Positions 22,116-34,130 of a stretch of DNA of 64,000 nucleotides are shown one piece after another. A program made the position numbers and the translations under genes. This stretch comes from Zhengitettix transpicula (Eukaryota > Arthropoda > Insecta > Orthoptera > Tetrigidae): assembly GCA_037074705.1 (NCBI GenBank), contig CM073590.1:1822001-1886000 (forward strand), read 5' to 3'. The notes below the pieces were generated by a model that was not told where the DNA came from, did not search any database, and was given only the letters and a program-made list of their open reading frames with translations. Position 1 is the stretch's first letter. Every line of letters starts with the position of its first letter.

Positions 22116-24769
22116 TCAGGGTTGTCCCCCTGCTTCATGGACTCTATTCAATTAGTATCGTTGAGTAATTATGATCGACTTTAATAGGTTCATGTATTAA
22201 ACATTTAGTAAATTACTCTGGAAAACATGAAATATTTTGAAAATTGCATTAGATGTTTTGGAATTATTTGGTTTATACGAGTATCTAATTTATGAAAATA
22301 CTGTACATGAACAGGTGATAGTGTTGATTTGATAATAGTATTTTCTCTGAAACAGAGCTTTGCTATCAGTGTGTTAATTATTAAATACTCCTACACAATT
22401 TATTTACGGTACAAGTCCGTCGATTTACTACTATAGCTATGACTAGGAAATGAAGCAAGCATGACCGTCGCCAAAATGAGGCAGTTGAGTAAGCATCTTG
22501 AATTAACTTGTAATTTATGTCTTAGTTACAGTGAGCAATGAATAATTTTTGAAAGAAACTTAAATAATAACATAAAAATATGTGTTTTTTTACTTCTTAG
22601 AATATTTACTGAAATATCATACTAATTTGTGTTATTAGTCCATTTATAAAATTGGCTATTCGTTTAAATTTATCAATAGTCGTGTATATTGTCATGTAAA
22701 TCCACCATACATACTAATATTTGAGCGAAAGTGTTTCATGTAGATTTCACTGGAGTAATAGATTTATCACTTGAAACTTACGGCATATGATCCTCGTTTA
22801 AAAAATCACATGGCATTATGACTAAGTGTAATATTATTTGAGATTCATGAAGTAATACATTCAGTCTTTATGGAACGTTGACCTTTCCATTGAATATAAA
22901 TTTCTCTGCTTTCAGGATGGACTTCTAATTTGTGAAAAATAGGATAGCAAGAGAGTGTATTCAAACATATGAGTAATTTTCGATAAAAATGGTTTCTGAT
23001 AGTGAATTTTGACATCCCATCTGGAGCAAAAGTACAACTGTGAGGCCAGATAGTTGTCCATGTTTATGTAGAAGAAAATGTGTGATACACAATAGAACAG
23101 TCGATTAAGTTGAGCAGTTGTTATTCGGTTTATACCAACTGTGGAGTGGAGACGAGAAATTGACAAGCACTCAACAGTATGCATATGTTAAAGGATCTGT
23201 AATGAAGTTTGAAATTGTAGCACAATATTTTTGCCACAAATATTTACTATAAAACTATTCGTATCCACGGACACTCAGTGAAAATAATATAAAAAACTAT
23301 TGAAACATTAAAGCTAAAATATTAAGTTTTACACCATTCAAATATTATGTAACAATTTTTTTATTAAGTTTTACACCATTCAAATATTATGTAACAATTT
23401 TTTAAAAATAATTAATAGTCGTAAATACTAAAAATAAAATATTGCATACAATTATAAAGCGATACTTGATATGTAAGTACAATATACATTTTAAAACGGA
23501 AGTGTATATAACGTACGGCATGTTTCATCGGTTCTAGTTAGGTTTACATCATAGCTTGCAAAAATATGGAACATAATTGTGGACACTAGGCATATGTCAG
23601 TTCGAAGAGCTTTGCGTTCGTTTCAACATGGTCTGTAGGTTAAGCGGATTGAGGAAAGACTATTGAGATCTGGGTCTGGCAGCTTTCCAAGTCTCTCTGC
23701 TTGTTCTGCCGATTTTAGCCGGCTACCAAATAAATCGCCTTAGTGTGACATTCAAACTAGATGTATATGAACTGACCTACGAGGTTGGTCTTAATAAATA
23801 TAGGTGAAATGAATTATTTATGAGCAGTAGCTTAATTATGCTTGACGGAGAAGTCCAAACGTTATTAATAATAAATAACCAATTTAACTTAAAAAAATAA
23901 GCCTTATATAAAAAATTATAAATCAGAAATTTCATATGACCGTCATTACTTTTACCCAATTAAATATATTATATCTCATTATCGCCACATACACCGTATA
24001 CGACAGTGACGAACAAAAGTGAGTTTTTTCTGCCTGAATTTTCGTTTATTTTATTATTAAACTCTGTGATTCGTAGTAATTTCCACGATACCGTTAACAG
24101 CAGTGGGGGTTTACTTGTATACATACTTTTCTATGTCACAAACGGCAGTCTTGATTCAGCATGTCTTCTTCCGTCCACAGGAAACTGTGGGGACACTTTC
24201 GCGAGCAAGCATCAGAGAACATTTGTTTGTTCACCGGTGTGTAACTACTTTGTCATGCTCGTATTTAGAATGTGTTGAAATTAATATTAGAACAAAATGG
24301 GTAATTACAGAAGCACTTTTAAAACTTTAATTAATTAACAGATTGTTCTGAGAAAGTGTAAAGCAGTATCGTCAGTGTTTTCATTTAGATCTGTTTTTTA
24401 GATTACCTACCTTTTTACTAGAACAGGAATTTTTAACGGCTAGAGTACAACGTTTACTCCTTTAAAATAATTGTACTGACTATACAAGTTGAATAAGTAA
24501 TAAAAGTTGAAAAGATTTGAATAGTAATTTATCTGCCTATCCTCCACATTTTTTTCAATTAGAATACTTTACCTGCCATACAGTATCAAATTTGACTCAA
24601 GTAAACCCTTACTGAAGTAAACCAGGAGTAGATATGAATTTTCTCCACAATAAACATTCTTTTCATCCGTATTTGCTACTTGAATGGGGACTGGGGTTGT
24701 AGTTATTGTATCGTGAGGGCTTTGTTTCTGCCCTTTGAAGAAATTGGCAGTGAATACTTCCCGCCTATG
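22116..24769. other. Mostly AT-rich non-coding sequence
   Basis: I see no supported gene. The interval holds the short tandem duplication at 23321-23404 and some less AT-rich stretches near 22430, 23570-23740 and 24090-24260 that I cannot assign. Open frames such as 22912-23184 (minus) and 24006-24278 (plus) lack motifs. Confidence 0.3.
23321..23404. repeat. Perfect 42-bp tandem duplication (two units)
   Basis: ATTAAGTTTTACACCATTCA begins both unit 1 (23321-23362) and unit 2 (23363-23404), and the units look identical. It is a local slippage or duplication event. Confidence 0.8.
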
Positions 24770-24985
24770 AGCATGCCACTTAGCCCTTACGTATTCATAC
24801 TGCCCCAATGATGTACCACTCCAGATAAAATATTCACCCCCGCTGCCCTGCTGAGAAGAGGGGCCTGGAGCTTTTGAAGCTGATCGGCGAGGTGGAGATA
24901 AATGTCACATGTCCGCACAGGATTACTAAATGGACTTGTCTCCACTCCGCACGTAAGACCCGTGATGTGACATCTTCACTAGGAG
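24770..24985. other. GC-richer island, candidate regulatory element
   Basis: About 215 bases of mixed-composition, non-repetitive sequence (with AAGCTGATCGGCGAGGTGG, CCGCACAGGATTACTAAATG and GACTTGTCTCCACTCCGC) stand out from the flanks. AGGATTA matches an Otx/Bicoid-type core. Function inferred only from composition and uniqueness. Confidence 0.25.
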
Positions 24986-26881
24986 AGCTTTAAAAGTTGT
25001 GATAAGAAATATTTTATTGTAATAAATGTGCGACTGTAAGACGAATCCCCTTTCAGGAAATAAGCTACTAATAGTTTTTGATTATAACTATCATATAAGA
25101 TATTCTCTAATCATATTTTATTCCAGTATATATTATCACTTTCCATGTCGCTTGCATTTTTACAGGACTAATTATCCGACAATCCTTCCGATTTTGCTGA
25201 AGTCGCTGTCAAATTGTAATTGCAAATCATAGCAAGTTGAGGAAATCGTAAAAAGATAACATACTCGACTTATGTCTGTTTCAGGTATTTATAATAAATT
25301 AACAGCACATGGACTACATTTTGAAAGAAAAGTCCGAATCGTCTCTGACAGCAACGTGCAACAAGTAAAAGAAATTATTGTGACAATGATCCGCTGGAGA
25401 ATTTTTGGTGCCGGACATTCTAAGTGCTACTCGCCACGTGATGAATTTAGCAGTAGTCGTATGGAATTATTAAATCAAGAATTGTGTATTAAATTTCTCA
25501 GATAAGTATTATTTTCTTCAACAATTGGTCATTCGTTTTACAAAGTATTCATGCATTTATTATAACTATTTATCCCTGTATAATGTTATTTCATTTGAAA
25601 AATAATGAAGTTATACGTAATGGTAATGTTCACATATTAATTAAACTTTGTTGAGATTAAATAACTTGCATATAATTTAATATAATTTAACGTCCAACAC
25701 TGGACTTATTGTTAATAATACATGACTAGAAAAACACTTGTTCATTATATCAAAGACACAACGCTGAATTTAAGGGTATTTTCCTTAGTAATGTTCTTAA
25801 ATTCTACCGTGTTTCTATGTCATTAAACAATAATTTGGTTGTTAATTATGCTTTTAGAATAATCACGTCATTTACTTCTATATACGATTAATGAAAATAA
25901 TATTTTTAAATTTTGGTGTAAAATAATTTGCTTATGTCGGGAAACGGACTCAATATATTATTTTACAAATTTTGCAACTTAGCCAACAAACCATTGGGTT
26001 GTGCTTTATTGGTGTTTCTTCTATTGTATATTATAAATACGCGTCTATAATTGTCAAAATGAAGACATTATTATTGAAAAGTAATCCCACGGTCTTAAAA
26101 AGCCAATATTAATTTCAACAATCTAATTTTGATTCGCTTTATAATAAAGATTTTACGATAGTGTATTTTTTAAAATACGAACATTTATAATTGTAACAAA
26201 GGCGGAAATAACTCTTGGCAGAAGACAAGTAAAATGCTTTAATGATAGTTTGGAACATTATTTAATTATAGAAAATTATTGTATTTCTTCCGACAACAAG
26301 AGAGTAAGAGGAGACAGTATGTAAACTGAGTCCAACAGATGTATGTTGCAAACAGTCGGCCTTACCTCACCTAAAATCCAATTTAGTTCTGCTTGAATTT
26401 TTCTTCTGCCTTTGGAATGCAAGATTACAACAATATATGATGATATTTTAACTTCTAGCAGACATTTTTTAATATTAATTTGATTCCCGCTATGAAATTA
26501 TTAAAGATCTACTCCTCCCTCCCACAGGGGAAGTTCTGGAAAATCGGGAGAGTCACTCTCCTACACTCGACGAAGAAGGTTGCTCATGTTTTTTTCATAT
26601 TTACTGTTCATTAAATATGTTATTACTATGTACTTCAAGTGTGGCGTTCAAACAAATTTTTCTCGGCAGTGGGATTGAATTTGAAAGCATTCGCGAACCC
26701 TATTTCGTTTCCATAATTTTCCTATTTTGCCTAGCCTTTACTTTTTAAACGTCTGATTCAGATTTTGATGTAGTCAGACTAAGGTTTACCATTTTCCGAG
26801 TGAACTATCGTGTGAAATCCATTATATCAATCGGCGAACCATGAGAGGCTCAGGGAGACCTATATGATTCATGCCAAGTGG

Positions 26882-26889
<8 letters not shown>
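24986..26889. other. AT-rich non-coding sequence
   Basis: No recognisable gene. The 77-codon plus frame at 25272-25505 is unassigned. A small GC-richer patch lies near 26510-26580. Confidence 0.3.

Positions 26890-26933
<44 letters not shown>
26890..26933. repeat. (TA)n microsatellite
   Basis: An uninterrupted AT dinucleotide run of about 44 bases. Confidence 0.9.
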
Positions 26934-26934
<1 letters not shown>

Positions 26935-27005
26935 CTGCATTTAAAATTAAATTAACAAGTGATAAGTTCGTAACTTTATATCTGTTCCACCTATTTATTA
27001 TCTAA

Positions 27006-27880
27006 TCTTCTCTAATAAATAAAGCAGTGTGTTTGTTTGTATGTATGTATATTCGTATGTTCCTTATATAAATCTACACCGGTGGAGAAAATTTCACCAA
27101 ATTTCGTACACGTGTTCTTTACGACCAGGAAACAAACACTGTTGGGGTGAGACGCGTCTACCACCCCAAGGAGCGGGGGTCGACTGGGGTGGAAATATTC
27201 AAACATACTAAAACTGTCGATATTTCAGTCGCATCAATATTTTTAGGTGTCAAAAAATTTGATAGTGTTTCTACCGATGTTATATGAGTATAATTTCAAC
27301 CCCTTTTAACACGGAAAAGGATCATCCTTAGGGGTGAGGGTGGACGAGCGTTAAAAGAAAATAACGCAAATACAACCGAGATTGGAGTCAAATCCAGGGT
27401 TATGGATTTCGCTGAGTTTAATTATGTTATTCAATTGGCCATTTAACCCGCATGGGCGAAGGTGGACGGGGTGGAAATTTTTAAACATATATACAATATT
27501 AGCGTTGAATAAATATTTTTAGGCTTAATTAGATGGATAGCACTTCTACCGATATTATGTGTGTGAAAGCCCTTTCGGCATTAGGGGGAGCACGCTTAGG
27601 GGTGGCGGTGGATGGAGTTACAAGCAAATAACGCTATAACTAGTCAAATCGTGTTTATGTATGTCGGTGAGATTATTTATTACAATCTGGGCAACTCGCG
27701 GGGATGGGTGGGGTGGGAGAGGTTGGGCGGAGCATATAAAAGTAAAAAATACACCCAGTTTCTTAAGAGAGTAGAAAAATATTGGTTCCAAAGTAGAGTA
27801 AAAAATACATCTGGCACATTTAGGGAGTCAAAAATACGCCCGGTGAGATAAAAATACTCTACGTACCTTCCACTCTCACT
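27006..27880 (+). mobile_element. Helitron, 5' part (3' end missing)
   Basis: It starts A|TCTTCTCTAATAAATAAAG, the same TCTT...AATAAA.AAAG form as the 5' ends of the complete copies at 41851 and 61800 (minus). It continues with GTATGTATGTAT, CTACACCGGTGGAGAAAATT and TACACGTGTTCTTTACGACC, sharing the ~280 bp unit of the 41851-45448 element. No CTAG terminus with subterminal hairpin is found, so the right end is lost or unrecognisable. No Rep/helicase coding is present. Confidence 0.65.
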
Positions 27881-28389
27881 CGTACGGGCTGAACTTAGAC
27901 TTAACCAACATATCTATCTATCATATATATGGTGAGTGCCAAAATTAATCTCAGGGACTTCTATAATCCTGGATTCGAAACCAATCTGAAGTACCTTTAT
28001 GTCCACCCCGTCCCTATGGTGCTCCTCTCATGTGTCATTCGTGGTTGAATTTAAACCTCAACACCATTTAATGTTACACATTTAATCCTATGGATTTAGA
28101 GAACTATTTATTAGATAAATGATAAGGTAAGTCATTTATGTACACTTTTAAATGTCACCCTATTCTACCTATTCTAAGAATTCTATGGATGCCTTAAACC
28201 CACAGCGTTTTCTCCTGTATCTTAAGTAACATATATGTACAAATTAGTCTTGATTTTCTATACGCATTTATGAGTATGCATAACGTGTCTTTCCCAATGT
28301 GTAAGGAACATGTTTACCAAGTTTGGTTGAAATTGCTCCACGTTTTTAAACTTCTATGCGGAGCATGAACAAACATTCGCAAAAGACAT
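27881..28389. other. Non-coding sequence
   Basis: Nothing recognised. It may include the degraded right part of the Helitron. Confidence 0.25.
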
Positions 28390-28562
28390 TCACGCTTCCC
28401 TGCATCACGTTTAGGCGAATTACCGGATAAGATCCTTAAACCATATCCCGGGGACCCTAGCTAATCCTTCGGTACCGTGCTCTACACTTCCGCATCCCTT
28501 CAGTCCCTTTCCTATGCTATAAGAGGGGAGTTGTCACTACGTGGATCACCCTATATCTGTCT
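28390..28562 (+). mobile_element. Family C, truncated diverged copy (C5)
   Basis: It contains CCCTGCATCACGTTTAGGCG, CATATCCCGGGGACCCTAG and CCTATGCTATAAGAGGGGAG, in the family C order, ending near CCTATATCTGTCTATACC. The A tail is not preserved. Confidence 0.65.
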
Positions 28563-29057
28563 ATACCTTCTTCGTTATCTTTTCATCCATTTTCATTTAT
28601 AAGGTGAAGGTTTTCTGAACGCCATAAATGAGTGGACAAATTTTAGTTAACGCAGCAATGAAGGTGGATTAATCCGTGAAGTATGATGCCAACCCGGCAA
28701 TAACTTTTGCTGATTTCGGAGAGAGAAAACATCATCAATAGCCGACCGACCTAACTTTTGGTTGGCACTTCTGCTCGGCAGTATTGTTATAGAACTCCAA
28801 CGAGGTGAAATGCCATAGTTTTTATGCCATATTTAATTAATTTAGATAAATATGAAGCCACAAAAATTTCTAAACATCGTCTCGAAAAATACCTAGCAGA
28901 ATATAGTACCTCGTGATTTTGTTTTTATCTTAAATTTTGAATAGAACGCATTAATTATGTAATAAATATTGCGATTCATAATTTCTTAAAAATAAATTTT
29001 ATTAATTATGTTTTATGCCCGCTCTTATTATTTTATTGCAGCCCAGAAAGTCCACAC

Positions 29058-29302
29058 AAATTTAATGAAACATCACATTAATCGTAGAACGAAGGTTTTC
29101 CCGGTGTAGAAAGTTAGTAAAAGTTTCTCGGGCTTCCAGCCGGGTAAACTCGTCGATAGCACGCGACGTTTCGATGACATTCAGCGTCATCATCTTCTGG
29201 CGAAGTGCCGAGTTGTCTGAGCGGAAGATGATGACGCTGAATGTCATCGAAACGTCGCGTGCTATCGACGAGTTTACCCGGCTGGAAGCCCGAGAAACTT
29301 TT
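29058..29302. repeat. Family A repeat copy 1, a perfect 79-bp-arm palindrome
   Basis: Bases 29119-29197 and 29224-29302 are perfect reverse complements over 79 positions by my reading, with a 26-base spacer. Each arm carries the family A core: GAAGATGATGAC-GCTGAAT-GTCATC hairpin followed by GAAACGTCGCGTG, then CCGGCTGGAAGCCCGAGAA. Flanking GAACGAAGG...CCGGTGTAG at the left edge is the family's tail in reverse. Open frames over this segment are artefacts. Confidence 0.8.
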
Positions 29303-29668
29303 AATCACATTAATCAATTATCAGCCCTTGGCATCATCGTAGAATGTTTTTGATGATGTGTTAGTACATGTAAAAACGGTGTCCGCGTTATTTATATGAA
29401 CATTAGTTAATAATAAATTATTTTATTTATTAATAATAATAAGGTAAGCCGACTGTAATCCCAAGAAATCACTAAATCTAAAGTCAATAATACATTAAGA
29501 TTACTAGACAACGTGGTTTCCCTAGTCTTCATAATTGAAAGGTAGAGTGATTTGTCTGTCCGGTATTTGAAGTAAAAGGAAAATGTTATGAATAACTTGC
29601 ATGACGTTTGTACTGTTCTTACAATTGGCAGAGTTTAATCTTCAACTTTTAAATCAAATTATAAAAAA

Positions 29669-29803
29669 CAAACGTTTCAGCAATCCTTGTAGACAAACTC
29701 AAAATCCACCTGGTTTGTGCGGTGTGTCGTTTTTATGGTTCTTGCGCTTTTTAATAGCCTGACGAAACCAAGAAGTATTGCAGAAACGTTCTGTGGTATT
29801 TCA
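29669..29803 (+). repeat. Family B repeat copy 3, with inverted second end
   Basis: The plus strand reads GTTTGTGCGGTGTGTCGTTT, GTTCTTGCGC, then CCTGACGAAACCAAGAAG, TATTGCAGAAACGTTCTGTG, GTATTTC. The left edge (29671-29690) is AACGTTTCAGCAATCCTTG, the reverse complement of the core, so the insertion is partly palindromic like family A copy 1. Confidence 0.6.
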
Positions 29804-29968
29804 TTTAGTACTTACTTTTGTCTGTAATTTGGCAATTCGTAAATCTAATTATTATACTTTTAACTCATACTTTTTATATTATATAATTTTAAGGCTAATA
29901 TATTGTAATGACAATTAATTAAGACATTAATTGTGAAATTGAAAATCTAAATTGTTTGAGAAATCCTT

Positions 29969-30871
29969 TGTAGCGGCAGGAGCTTTTGAAATAACAATAG
30001 AAAAGCCAAGCACTGTTTTTTTGTCGGAAGGTCCGTCAAAATGGCGTATGCGCGCTCAAATTACGAGACGAGAGTCACAGTTTGCATTTAGATATTGAGG
30101 AGTTCAGTTCGCATGGAGTTTTGGTGAGAGAGAATTCACGGAAAGACCTCGTCGAGGTTTAACAGTTTTTGGAAGGAGAATTCAACATGGTTGGCAATTA
30201 GCAGGACAAAGTAAAACATTCATAAAAGTATAACGTTGAAACCTGCACACAAAAGACAGTTTTTGTGTCCATAGCCGGCCAGAAATAGCGAAAGTTTCGG
30301 TTTAAGTCCGGAACAATAAAGACTACCCAATCGACAAAGCGCAGAATTCACCTAAGGCGAGCGGTCAACCGACAGATGACGAAAGGAGAATCATCAGAGT
30401 TCCTGTTGACATATAAAAATTTTGATTTAGAATCTTTGAGTTTAGAAGCAGTGTAAAACCCACAATAGTGTTCTAGAAAATAAAGGTACGCTGGAATGCT
30501 GGGCAGACGTGAGTAACAATTTACGAAACAATTAATTATGTAAACGTAATTGAAAGATAGCCGTCATATTTCGTTCTCTTCTTTATGATTAAAATTGTTA
30601 ATCAGAGTCAATCTTTTCACTTTTAAATTTGAACTCATTTTAAATGTTCTAGTTTAATTGACAAGTAAACTTCTTTTTCTTTTAATTGTAATTTGTTGTT
30701 GATAAGATTATAAATATTATTGATTCATCCATTATTAAACCCAGTAAAGACCCTGAGAAATTCAATATTATAAATTTTGTAATTGTTTGATTTATTGACA
30801 CAATAAAAATCTTTTGTTTGTAAATTTAATTAATTTTTCATTTAAAAAGCCTATCATTAGTGTATATTACA
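29969..30871 (+). mobile_element. LTR of an LTR retrotransposon (5' or solo LTR)
   Basis: The left edge TGTAGCGGCAGG and right edge GTATATTACA give TG...CA termini. Immediately downstream is CTTCCACAACGTGGGGC, a sequence style that follows LTRs at the primer-binding region of insect elements. The same junction and an internal CCCAGTAAAGACCCTGAGAA segment recur on the minus strand at 41820-41850/45449-45775. Polyadenylation-like AATAAA motifs occur near 30317 and 30802. No gag-pol frame follows, so it is truncated or solo. The left boundary is less certain than the right. Confidence 0.45.
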
Positions 30872-31057
30872 AAATGTCTTCCACAACGTGGGGCAAATTA
30901 AAGGCTTCTCTTTAGTGTTTATTACAATATTTTAAATGAAAAAAAAAGTTGTGTGATATTTATATATTTATATCATTACTTCTTTTTTGTCTGTATTTGG
31001 CTAATATTTTTTTAGTATTACTACTTTCCAAAAATATCGAATGAAAAGATTATTTTA

Positions 31058-31318
31058 TTTCCATGCGGCAGTGATATAGTTTTTATTTGACATAACACAA
31101 AATAGTGTCACTTTGATGATGGGCGAACCACACAGACTCTGGCACAGTATCCCGACGCTCCTGCAAAGAGTCCAATTCTTCAGGTGGCCGTAACGTAACT
31201 GCAAAAAATTTACATCGACGGCCCATTTCCAGGACTGCCAAATCGTCGGTTCATTCGTCTCTTTGCAGACTTGGCGCCTCGCCCGTACTCGTACGAACAC
31301 GCTCGTCCGAGAATACAA
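31058..31318 (-). pseudogene. Possible mariner/Tc1-type transposase 3' fragment
   Basis: An 87-codon minus frame contains VNFLQLRYGHLKN, which faintly resembles the (S)PDL..DFFLWG.LK. box near the last catalytic residue of mariner transposases. Another frame of the same DNA reads RPPEELDSLQER, as expected after that box. The match is weak and frameshifted, and no inverted terminal repeats are located. Confidence 0.2.
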
Positions 31319-31822
31319 TCAATGAAATATACTTGCAAATTTTCCATATTTAAAACTGCACATTGAACGCACTACACTTTTTCGATTTGTTGATCCATGA
31401 AGATTCTTAAAGGTCGAATGGGAATCTAACAAAATATTGATAATGCTTTATTTAATTTCAGATCAGTGAGAGAATATGGAATAAATACATAAGAACATGA
31501 AATGAAACTCGAACGTTTGCCAAGAAACTTGATTCAGTCAGGTTCAAGGGGTTTGAAAACAGCTCTCATCCAAGTAATACAGTGTTATTCAATAACTTTC
31601 ATGTAGTTTAAGGAGAGAAAAAATTGTAGCAAACCATCTCCGTTCAACAGTTGTGTTATGTTTCACTTCTGTGGTCATTGAGAGAAATCAGGAAATTGTT
31701 GATTCAATTTATTGAGATATTTGCATACAATACATTAATTATTCTGTCAAGAGTTCAAGTGTCCTACAAATGACATAGATAAAGATAAAACTATGTAATG
31801 ATGTTAAAATTTACGTTTATAT

Positions 31823-31823
<1 letters not shown>

Positions 31824-31873
<50 letters not shown>
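31824..31873. repeat. (TA)n microsatellite abutting family C copy
   Basis: An AT dinucleotide run directly followed by the 3' end of family C copy C6. It replaces the A tail seen in other copies. Confidence 0.9.
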
Positions 31874-31875
<2 letters not shown>

Positions 31876-32204
31876 GGGTAAGAGGGTAATCCACATAGTG
31901 GCATCTCCCCTTTAATAGCATAGAAAGGGATTTGAAAGGGGGGATGCGGAAGGGTAGAGGAAGGTAGCCAAGGGATAACTAGGGCCCCCGGGAAATATTT
32001 TAAGGATCCTACCCGGTATTCGCCTAAAGAAATGCAGGACAAACCCTAGAAAAACCTGCATCAGGTAGGTCGGGCATTGGGTACTTGTCCCACGCTTTTC
32101 CGAAAGCGGGAGTGGAGTTTGCTGTGGGGACGCAGCATTCCCTTCTCCGTGCCTCGACCAGTTTAGGAGGCAGCTGGCCGACTATTCCAATGGGAATAGC
32201 GGAC
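31873..32204 (-). mobile_element. Family C, 5'-truncated copy (C6)
   Basis: Minus-strand element: GGGTAAGAGGGTAATCCACA, CCCCTTTAATAGCATAG, AACTAGGGCCCCCGGG, GATCCTACCCGGTATTCGCC, AACCTGCATCAGGTAGGTCG, GTGCCTCGACCAGTTTAGG, ending at GGGAATAGCGGA where a second AT-rich simple repeat begins. Similarity to C8 is high, so the copy is relatively young. Confidence 0.75.
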
Positions 32205-32524
32205 ATATATAAATATAAATATATATATACATTCCGATTATGAGAAATATGGCCAAAAACAGACCTCACAAGAATAAGAACAGGTACAACGTTTCATCCC
32301 TGATTTGTAGACCTCGAGTACATGAACTAGTAAAAATATGTAATCATTTTAAAAAGATCTTTGTATGTTTTAAAAATATTATGAGGCTGGTATATTGTAT
32401 TCAATTTGTATGAACTAAGGTAAAGTTTATTTCCTGCCAAATTTTGTCAGCAGAGAACCGCATTTAATAGTGTTTAATCTGTCCAGTTACAGAAGCAACA
32501 CTTTATATTCATCTTGACTATTTT

Positions 32525-32745
32525 TCCGAATCAGCTGTTTTTTGGCAACGGCAGACACGAGCATTTTCAACTGCGTAGCGGTTCAGCTGAGACCAGGAAA
32601 ATGAAAAATTTCCTCGTGGTAGAGGTTTACGTCAACAAGTCGTGGCTCATGCGACATCAACGCCGCAAATAACGCACGTGCTGGCGATCTGGCACGACGC
32701 ATGCGATCTGCGGCGCCTTTTGCTTTCCCATATATTTAGAGTATT
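32525..32745. other. GC-richer island, candidate regulatory element
   Basis: Unique, mixed-composition sequence with two CAGCTG E-boxes (near 32534 and 32583) and CGTGGCTCATGCGACATC. It has no open frame of note. Regulatory function is inferred. Confidence 0.25.
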
Positions 32746-33707
32746 TCATAATACTCTAACCATACGTTGTACTCGTGAGTTTCATGGAGCCTGATTTACG
32801 AAATTTAATATCACGTCTGCTGTATGCGCAGTTCTTTCCAGTTAATAGCAAAGTTATAGGAAATTTATTCACATGTTCCTTATCGCACGTAGTTTAAAAA
32901 ACATGTGGTCAACTATTTTAAGAGTAAGTCTCTGAATTTATTAAAAAGTTTTTTCAGGTTTTCCAAACACTGAGGAAGCGCTTTACGTAAAACACCTATT
33001 AAAACTTCCGCCTGCTATATTATCTACGTTGTCGCCTCTCCCCTCGTTTTCTGACACATTTTTAAATGTTTAAAAAGGGTGAAACTTAATATATTTCTGA
33101 ATCAAACTGATTGAAACTTTGTATGTAGTAAGATTTCACTGTAGTAATTACTTCAAAAAGTGCACATTACATTGACATTACTGTGTGCAGATATTATCGA
33201 TACAATCTCTATCCTGTGGGGGTTCGTCAAAATTTCGGAGAAGGCGCATTACAGTAGCATCTAATTTTATAACTGTACATATGCTACACTTCTATAGTAT
33301 GACTTAAAATATCGCCATTGTTAGAAATATATTCAACTGCTACACTCCACTTGTATAGCTGCTCTGCTAGTTCTTTTTCCAGTCATTTTTTCAGAAGCAC
33401 GTCACGGTATTGTGCTAATGTTTTGTATGATAGTAATTAAAATTCAGTTCAACATAATTAGCGTTATTCGTCGTGTACTGCACTGTGAATTTTATCAGCT
33501 ATGTGTGCCGTGTCAACGTTGTGCATTATTATATCTTAATTTAAAACTGGTTATTACCTGGAAAAAATGGTACGTGGACGGCATACGCGTAAGAAACCCA
33601 ACGTTAAGAATAATGCATTTGTTGGCTAAATAATTGGATATTGCTAAAGATATTTTTAACTAACTTCAGGATGACTACAGTAATCATACACCAAAGAGAA
33701 ACGTGGA
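32746..33707. other. Non-coding sequence
   Basis: No recognisable gene. The 73-codon plus frame at 33412-33633 has no motif. Confidence 0.3.
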
Positions 33708-33960
33708 TCGATACTTGGCCCGAGCCTTTCCGATAATTGAAGGTGGGATTTTCTAGTGGATTCCGCAATGCCGACTCCATAGAATCAAATATTAAGGATG
33801 GCCGACAGTTCCAATAGGAGTAATAACAACTCTTACCGATGCTAGACGTTCGTCACCCCGAAGCATATTCCTCTTAAAAGTAACCTAGAAGTCTCGGCTT
33901 ATGGGGATCCTAATTTAGAACCAGAAAGAGAAGAAAGACAACCGTAGATGGCTGCCTTAA
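33708..33960 (-). mobile_element. Family C, diverged 5'-half copy (C7a)
   Basis: It keeps minus-strand markers CCTTTCCGATAATTGAAGG, GGCCGACAGTTCCAATAGG, ACAACTCTTACCGATGC and GTCTCGGCTTATGGGGATCC, corresponding to the middle and 5' part of the element. The 3' half is missing. Confidence 0.55.
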
Positions 33961-34007
33961 TCCTGCCTATTCCGACCCTTACTTCTTATTTTTTTAATCT
34001 ACGTTGT

Positions 34008-34130
34008 GACCTTTTCCCTTTAATAGCGCAGGTAGGGATAGAACGATTGGTAGGCAATGGATAACTATGGGCCTATTCGTATACTTTCAGAATCCTAGAC
34101 GACATTAGTCTAATTGTAATTTAGGGAAAT
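34008..34130 (-). mobile_element. Family C, diverged 3'-half copy (C7b)
   Basis: CCCTTTAATAGCGCAGGTAG, GGATAACTATGGGCC, AGAATCCTAGACGACATTAG and TTTAGGGAAATC follow the family C 3' half on the minus strand. It sits between C7a and C8 in the same orientation. Confidence 0.55.

Noticed and set aside
29062..29317. Two overlapping minus frames
   Set aside because: Products of the perfect palindrome, not genes.
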